A DNA stretch of 64,000 bases from Glaciihabitans sp. dw_435 (lineage in GTDB: Bacteria; Actinomycetota; Actinomycetes; Actinomycetales; Microbacteriaceae): positions 112,774-176,773 of the forward strand of contig NZ_JAAVUZ010000007.1 in the NCBI RefSeq assembly GCF_018449675.1. Reading direction: 5' to 3'. Numbering within the stretch: the first letter of the stretch is position 1; the number at the start of each line of letters is the position of its first letter. The notes under the pieces were generated by a model. The model had not been told where the DNA came from. It searched no databases and saw only the letters and a list, made by a program, of their open reading frames with translations. A program made the translations under genes and the position numbers. Below, piece after piece: positions 59,887 to 64,000 of this stretch.

Positions 59887-60540
59887 ATGGGTAGGCACTT
59901 AGACATCGCTACCCCCCAGGCACAGCCGTCAGGCGCCGGGGGAAGCATTTCGAGAACGCGGATTCGCAACGCGTGGCACATGCCACTGCTGGCAGCCGCC
60001 GCTACTGTTGGCCTCGTGCTGGTACTGGTCGTTGACCCGTACTCGGGCACGTATGCCAACGCCGCGGAGGTTCCCGAGCAGCCGGCCACCGTCGATTCCC
60101 AGACGGTCGTTGTTGCCGGTGACTACGACACCGACGTGAAGCGTGACAGCTACAAGGTGGTCATGCCGCCGAAGCCCACGCCGGTCGCCGTGGCCGATTC
60201 TGGCGGAGACGCCGTCGCTCCCGTTGCCGGCACCCCGGATCCCGGCTCCGCCAAGGCAATTGCGAAGTCGATCCTCAAGTCCAAGGGCTGGGGAAGCACG
60301 CAGTACAACTGCCTCGTCTCGCTCTGGAACCGCGAGTCGGGCTGGAATGTCTACGCTGCCAACCCGAGCGGCGCTTACGGCATCCCGCAGGCTCTTCCCG
60401 GAAGCAAGATGGCCTCCGCCGGTTCCAACTGGCAGACGAGCGCCCGCACCCAGATCACGTGGGGCCTCGGCTACATCGAGGGTCGCTACGGCACTCCGTG
60501 TGGAGCCTGGGGACACTCGCAGTCTGTCGGCTGGTACTAG
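59887..60540 (+). CDS. Secreted/anchored lytic transglycosylase-like protein (tandem copy 1)
   Basis: This 217-residue protein has a cytoplasmic N-terminus (about 1-30), one membrane or signal helix (about 31-52), a Pro/Val-rich linker and a C-terminal goose-lysozyme/SLT-like domain (about 118-217). The likely catalytic Glu is in CLVSLWNRESGWNVYAANPS, followed by GAYGIPQALPGSKM. It probably cuts glycan strands of peptidoglycan. It is paralogous to the next gene. Confidence 0.82.
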   Translation: MGRHLDIATPQAQPSGAGGSISRTRIRNAWHMPLLAAAATVGLVLVLVVDPYSGTYANAAEVPEQPATVDSQTVVVAGDYDTDVKRDSYKVVMPPKPTPVAVADSGGDAVAPVAGTPDPGSAKAIAKSILKSKGWGSTQYNCLVSLWNRESGWNVYAANPSGAYGIPQALPGSKMASAGSNWQTSARTQITWGLGYIEGRYGTPCGAWGHSQSVGWY

Positions 60541-60563
60541 TTCCTCGCACGGCGGTCGTTAGC

Positions 60564-60569
60564 TAAGCT
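60564..60569 (+). promoter_or_regulatory. -10 element of second lysozyme-like gene (leaderless type)
   Basis: TAAGCT ends 8 bases before ATG 60578; no Shine-Dalgarno sequence. The flanks match the first copy at 59870. Confidence 0.6.
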
Positions 60570-60577
60570 CAGTTTCT

Positions 60578-61177
60578 ATGGGCAGGCACCTGATTGTCGC
60601 GGCATCCCGGCCACCGGTCCGGCGCCCTCAGCGATCTCCGCGTCGTCTGCCTGCGATAGTTGTCGCCTCGGCCGCGACGATGGGACTCGTGCTGGTGCTG
60701 GTCGTCGACCCGTACTCGGGCGTGTACGCCAACGCAGCGGAGGTGCCCGACGCACCCGTAACGGTGGAGTCTCAGGCTCTGCGGGTATCGGGCGACTACG
60801 ACACAGAGGTTGCCCGCGATGACTACAAGGTCGTCCTGCCGCCCGAGCCTTCCACCGCTGTCTCGGGCACTCCCGATCCGGGCTCGGCCAAGGCGATAGC
60901 CAAAGTGATGCTGAAGTCCCGCGGATGGGGGAGCACCCAGTACAACTGCCTCGTGTCGCTGTGGAACCGCGAGTCCGGTTGGAATGTGTATGCCGCCAAC
61001 CCGAACGGTGCCTATGGCATCCCTCAGGCATACCCGGGAAGCAAGATGGCGTCCGCTGGCAGCAACTGGCAGACAAGCGCCGTCACACAGATCACCTGGG
61101 GGATCGGGTACATCCAGGGACGGTACGGCACTCCCTGCGGAGCGTGGGCACACTCGCAGGCGGTCGGCTCCTACTAA
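60578..61177 (+). CDS. Secreted/anchored lytic transglycosylase-like protein (tandem copy 2)
   Basis: This 199-residue paralogue of the preceding protein shares the N-terminal MGRHL, the helix with GLVLVLVVDPYSGVYANAAE, the linker motif VSGDYDTEVARDDYKVV and the SLT-like domain (CLVSLWNRESGWNVYAANPN). It is shorter in the linker. Each copy has its own leaderless-type promoter, so expression may differ. Confidence 0.82.
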   Translation: MGRHLIVAASRPPVRRPQRSPRRLPAIVVASAATMGLVLVLVVDPYSGVYANAAEVPDAPVTVESQALRVSGDYDTEVARDDYKVVLPPEPSTAVSGTPDPGSAKAIAKVMLKSRGWGSTQYNCLVSLWNRESGWNVYAANPNGAYGIPQAYPGSKMASAGSNWQTSAVTQITWGIGYIQGRYGTPCGAWAHSQAVGSY

Positions 61178-61185
61178 TCACCGGT

Positions 61186-61191
61186 TAAACT
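61186..61191 (+). promoter_or_regulatory. -10 element of the Na+/H+ antiporter gene (leaderless type)
   Basis: TAAACT ends 6 bases before ATG 61198, without a separate Shine-Dalgarno sequence at useful spacing. Confidence 0.55.
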
Positions 61192-61197
61192 GAGGCC

Positions 61198-62934
61198 ATG
61201 GAACTGGCCCTGTTCGGCGTGATCGGTGCAATTACGATCGTCGCCGCGGGCGTGTTCAGCAAGAAGCTGGGGGTCGCGGCACCCCTGCTACTGATCCTCA
61301 TCGGGTTCGGGTTCAGCTACATCCCGGGCGCCCCCGTCGAGATCGAGCCCGACATCATTCTGCTGGGCCTGCTCCCGCCCATTCTGTACTCCGCCGCGCT
61401 GAACGTCCCGGTGGTCGACTTCCGCCGGAACTTCAGCAGCATCTCGGCACTCAGCGTGATTCTCGTGCTGGTGACAGCGTTCATCACCGGCTACGTCCTC
61501 TACCTGATCTTCCCCGACCTCTCGCTGGCTGCCGGCATCGCCATTGGTGCGGTCATCAGCCCAACAGATGCGGTGGCCGCCACTGCGCTGGGTAAGCGAC
61601 TGGGGTTGCCGCCGCGGCTCGTCACGATCCTCGAGGGCGAAGGGCTCGTCAACGACGCGACGGCTCTCGTGCTCCTGCGCTCCGCGACGGCAGCCATCGC
61701 CGCGACCGTCAGCTTTTGGGGCGCGGTGGGCGACTTCGCCTACGCCGTGGCCCTGGCTGCAGTGATCGGTCTCGTGGTGGGAATCGTCACGGTGTTTGTG
61801 CGTACCAAGCTGCACGATCCCATCCTCGACACCGCAATCTCCTTTGCGGTGCCATTCATCGCGTTCATCCCCGCGGAGCACTTCCACGCGAGCGGCGTCA
61901 TCGCGGTCGTCGTTGCCGGCCTCTACTCGGGCCACAGCAGCGGCAAACGATTCTCTGCCCAGGCGCGGATCTCCGAGCGGCTGAACTGGCGAACCGCGCA
62001 GTTCGTGCTCGAGAACGGCGTTTTCCTCCTGATGGGGTTGCAGGTCAGCACACTCATTGGCGATGTGCAGGAAGATTCCCTCAGCGCGGAGAACGCTATC
62101 GTGCTGGGTCTGCTCATGACCCTGCTCGTCATACTGATCCGGTTCTTTTTCGTCGGACCGCTTCTCATCATTCTTCGCCGACGCGCGGCGCGCGCCGAGC
62201 GTCGACAGAACCGGTTCGGGGAAATGCTAGCGCGTCTCCGGGCGCGGGTCGATCTTTCGGGGAATCTCCTAGCCCGCACCGACCGCGCCCAGCGTGTCTA
62301 CAACCGCAGGCAGGTGGATATCGAGCAGCTTCGCGCCGAGGGCTTTGGCTGGCGCGGTGGAGTCGTCCTCAGCTGGTCGGGAATGCGCGGGGTGGTAACT
62401 CTTGCAGCCGCCCAGTCACTTCCGCAGAGCATCCCGTACCGCCCGCAGCTGGTTCTCATCGCGTTCACGGTCGCGGTCGTGACGCTGCTGGTGCAGGGCG
62501 GAACGCTGCCGGCACTGATCCGTTGGACGGGGATTCGTGGCACCGACCGCGCGGCAGACCGTCGCGAGCTTGCCAGCCTGCTGGATGAGATCGGCGAGGC
62601 GGGCATCGAGGTTCTCGAGAGTCCCGAGTTCCAACTGCCGGATGGCGAAACGATCGACCCCGCCGTGATCGAGCGGGTGCGCCACGACACGCTGCTCAGC
62701 TCCGAGTCGGCCTGGGAGCGCGCAGAGCACGGTGCGGGCGTCGACGGGCTCGTGCACTCGCCACAGCGCCAGTACAGGGCATTGCGGCGTGAGGTTCTCG
62801 ATGCCGAGCGGGAAGCGCTCCTCGAGGCGCGGTCGACGGGGGCATACCCCTCGCGCATTCTCGAGCGGGCACAGACCATGCTGGATCTCGAGGAAACCCG
62901 GCTCGAGCAGATCGACAACCCAAGCGGCACATAA
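61198..62934 (+). CDS. Na+/H+ antiporter, CPA1 family
   Basis: This 578-residue protein has about twelve membrane helices (1-435) with typical motifs: AVISPTDAVAATALGKRLGL (about 118-137) and LEGEGLVNDATALVLL (about 145-160), whose Asp residues carry the transported ion. The C-terminal 140 residues are a soluble, Glu/Arg-rich helical tail, as in long CPA1 antiporters. It exchanges sodium or potassium for protons across the cytoplasmic membrane. Confidence 0.9.
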   Translation: MELALFGVIGAITIVAAGVFSKKLGVAAPLLLILIGFGFSYIPGAPVEIEPDIILLGLLPPILYSAALNVPVVDFRRNFSSISALSVILVLVTAFITGYVLYLIFPDLSLAAGIAIGAVISPTDAVAATALGKRLGLPPRLVTILEGEGLVNDATALVLLRSATAAIAATVSFWGAVGDFAYAVALAAVIGLVVGIVTVFVRTKLHDPILDTAISFAVPFIAFIPAEHFHASGVIAVVVAGLYSGHSSGKRFSAQARISERLNWRTAQFVLENGVFLLMGLQVSTLIGDVQEDSLSAENAIVLGLLMTLLVILIRFFFVGPLLIILRRRAARAERRQNRFGEMLARLRARVDLSGNLLARTDRAQRVYNRRQVDIEQLRAEGFGWRGGVVLSWSGMRGVVTLAAAQSLPQSIPYRPQLVLIAFTVAVVTLLVQGGTLPALIRWTGIRGTDRAADRRELASLLDEIGEAGIEVLESPEFQLPDGETIDPAVIERVRHDTLLSSESAWERAEHGAGVDGLVHSPQRQYRALRREVLDAEREALLEARSTGAYPSRILERAQTMLDLEETRLEQIDNPSGT

Positions 62935-62937
62935 GCT
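62932..62937 (+). promoter_or_regulatory. -10 element overlapping the antiporter stop codon
   Basis: TAAGCT begins with the TAA stop of the antiporter gene and ends 6 bases before ATG 62944, with no Shine-Dalgarno sequence. Confidence 0.45.
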
Positions 62938-62943
62938 GGGAGC

Positions 62944-63246
62944 ATGCCCCGTTCCAATCGTCCCCGCGGAAGACGCCCGGGAGGCGGAGACGACGAGGAA
63001 GTCAACCTCAACCGGGCACTCTTCGGCCAGCGCACGACGGAACGGAAGCGCGACGCCCTGTGGAACGTGCAGCCCCTCGCCGCGACATCCGCCAATAAGC
63101 ACTACACCTGCCCGAGTTGCGGCCTGGACATCGCCCCTGGCGTCGCGCACATCGTTGCGTGGCGGGCGGACGGACTCATGGGGGAAGCGGATGACCTCGC
63201 GGCACGCCGCCACTGGCACTCCCATTGCTGGAAGATCAAGCCGTAA
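62944..63246 (+). CDS. Small zinc-ribbon-like protein, conserved hypothetical
   Basis: This 100-residue protein has a basic, Gly/Arg-rich N-terminus (RPRGRRPGGGDDEEVNLNRA) and a C-terminal half with CPSCGLDIAPGVAHIVAW (Cys pair about 54/57) and RRHWHSHCWK (about 88-97). The Cys and His residues could form one zinc site. Similar small proteins occur widely in actinobacteria, sometimes annotated as ATP/GTP-binding, without proven function. Confidence 0.75.
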   Translation: MPRSNRPRGRRPGGGDDEEVNLNRALFGQRTTERKRDALWNVQPLAATSANKHYTCPSCGLDIAPGVAHIVAWRADGLMGEADDLAARRHWHSHCWKIKP

Positions 63247-63275
63247 CCGGCCCAACGGGTAATGAGGACACGACC

Positions 63276-63989
63276 GTGAGCATTGACATTCGCGGCGGGG
63301 TAGAACTCCCCGCCATTCGCGAAGACATCGAGTTGCACACCTCCGACGGGCTCACGCTCGTGGGGGAGCTGGCGATGCCGCTGTCGGGCACGCCGATCGC
63401 GACACTGGTGACTCTGCACCCTCTTCCGACGCACGGCGGGTTCATGGACTCGCACATCATTCGCAAGGCGGCGGCCCGGTTGCCCGCTCTGGCAGACATC
63501 GCAGTGCTGCGATTCAACTTCCGCGGGGTGGAATCTCCCCGGGGCCGTTCCGACGGATCCTTCGGTGACGGAATCGACGAAGCGGAAGACCTCGCCGCCG
63601 CGATGGTGTTTGTTGCAGAGCGGGGGCTGCCGGATCCGTGGCTCCTCGGCTGGTCATTCGGCACGGAAGTGGCATTGAAGTATGGACAGCGGCACCCCAT
63701 CGCCGGCGTGATCCTGTTGTCACCGCCGCTGCACCGCGCGAAGGACTCCGATGTCGCCGCGTGGGCCGACGCGACGGTGCCCGTGGTCGCGATCATTCCG
63801 GAACTGGACGACTATCTGCGTCCCGTCGAGGCAGCACAGCGGTTTGCGGTAGCGCCCAACATCGAGCTCGTCAACGTCGAGGCGGGCAAGCACCTGTGGG
63901 TGGGCGAAACCCAGACGTACCGGGTGCTGACCGAGATCGTGGCGCGGGTCAATTCCGCGGCACTGCCGCTGCCGACGACCTGGGAGTAG
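63276..63989 (+). CDS. Alpha/beta hydrolase
   Basis: This 237-residue protein is of the alpha/beta hydrolase fold. The nucleophile is S127 in GWSFGTE, the oxyanion region is TLHPLPTHGGFMDSH near residue 46, and a likely catalytic His is H206 in AGKHLWVGE, with Asp in IPELDDYLRP. FNFRGVESPRGRSDG is characteristic of the group related to OsmC-linked and KANL3/Tex30-like hydrolases. GTG 63276 has GAGGA at suitable spacing; the longer frame from 63225 overlaps the preceding gene. Confidence 0.85.
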   Translation: MSIDIRGGVELPAIREDIELHTSDGLTLVGELAMPLSGTPIATLVTLHPLPTHGGFMDSHIIRKAAARLPALADIAVLRFNFRGVESPRGRSDGSFGDGIDEAEDLAAAMVFVAERGLPDPWLLGWSFGTEVALKYGQRHPIAGVILLSPPLHRAKDSDVAAWADATVPVVAIIPELDDYLRPVEAAQRFAVAPNIELVNVEAGKHLWVGETQTYRVLTEIVARVNSAALPLPTTWE

Positions 63990-64000
63990 CCGGAACCCCG

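Noticed and set aside
1..64000. CRISPR array, tRNA, rRNA or insertion sequence
   Set aside because: I looked through the intergenic regions and found no regularly spaced repeats, no cloverleaf-type sequence and no transposase.

Overview
The window is a 64 kb stretch of a high-G+C actinobacterial chromosome, most likely from the family Microbacteriaceae. Three things point there: the gene order DUF177-rpmF-rnc-mutM-smc-ftsY-ffh-rpsP-khpA-rimM-trmD-rplS-lepB-rnhB-DUF2469-yraN-comM-dprA-xerC-rpsB-tsf-pyrH-frr-cdsA, the frequent GTG starts, and two luciferase-like F420-type oxidoreductases. I see no tRNA, rRNA, CRISPR array, prophage or insertion sequence. Almost all of the window is coding; nearly every overlapping antisense ORF is a codon-usage shadow.

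Region 1 (54-10040) is a catabolic and uptake cluster. A divergent MocR-type regulator controls a nitrilase-family amidohydrolase (beta-ureidopropionase type), a dihydropyrimidinase/hydantoinase, a luciferase-like oxidoreductase, an ABC importer (two permeases, one ATPase, one THI5/NMT1-like lipoprotein) and a class III aminotransferase. Together these could import a pyrimidine- or hydantoin-like ring compound, open it, remove the carbamoyl group and transaminate the resulting amino acid. No classical dihydropyrimidine dehydrogenase is present. Four or more GTTTTACG/CGTAAAAC half-sites lie between the regulator and the operon.

Region 2 (10377-26961) is core machinery (DUF177, L32, RNase III, MutM, SMC, FtsY, Ffh). 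It is interrupted by a secreted serine protease, a run of small membrane proteins, a gamma-carbonic-anhydrase-like protein and a DUF222/HNH endonuclease. Region 3 (27139-36179) is accessory: a glycosyltransferase, a second luciferase-like oxidoreductase, two tandem paralogous surface proteins with matching upstream regions, a GCS2-type ligase and an EamA exporter.

Region 4 (36394-48599) is the translation, secretion and DNA-uptake backbone (S16, KhpA, RimM, TrmD, L19, two tandem signal peptidases, RNase HII, YraN, ComM, DprA), with a TetR/methionine aminopeptidase pair and an MFS transporter inserted. Region 5 (48665-53879) holds a phosphodiesterase, an apparently autoregulated unknown pair, a GntR/MFS pair and XerC. 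Region 6 (53934-63989) runs from an M23 peptidase through rpsB-tsf-pyrH-frr-cdsA to a four-repeat DivIVA-like protein, two tandem lysozyme-like secreted proteins, a Na+/H+ antiporter, a zinc-ribbon-like small protein and an alpha/beta hydrolase.

Two patterns cut across genes. First, many genes have a TANNNT -10 element ending only 5-9 bases before the start codon and no Shine-Dalgarno sequence, which implies widespread leaderless transcription. Second, a short sequence, GGATGACCC(GGG), recurs far more often than composition predicts. It forms a near-perfect palindrome between pyrH and frr and another inside trmD.
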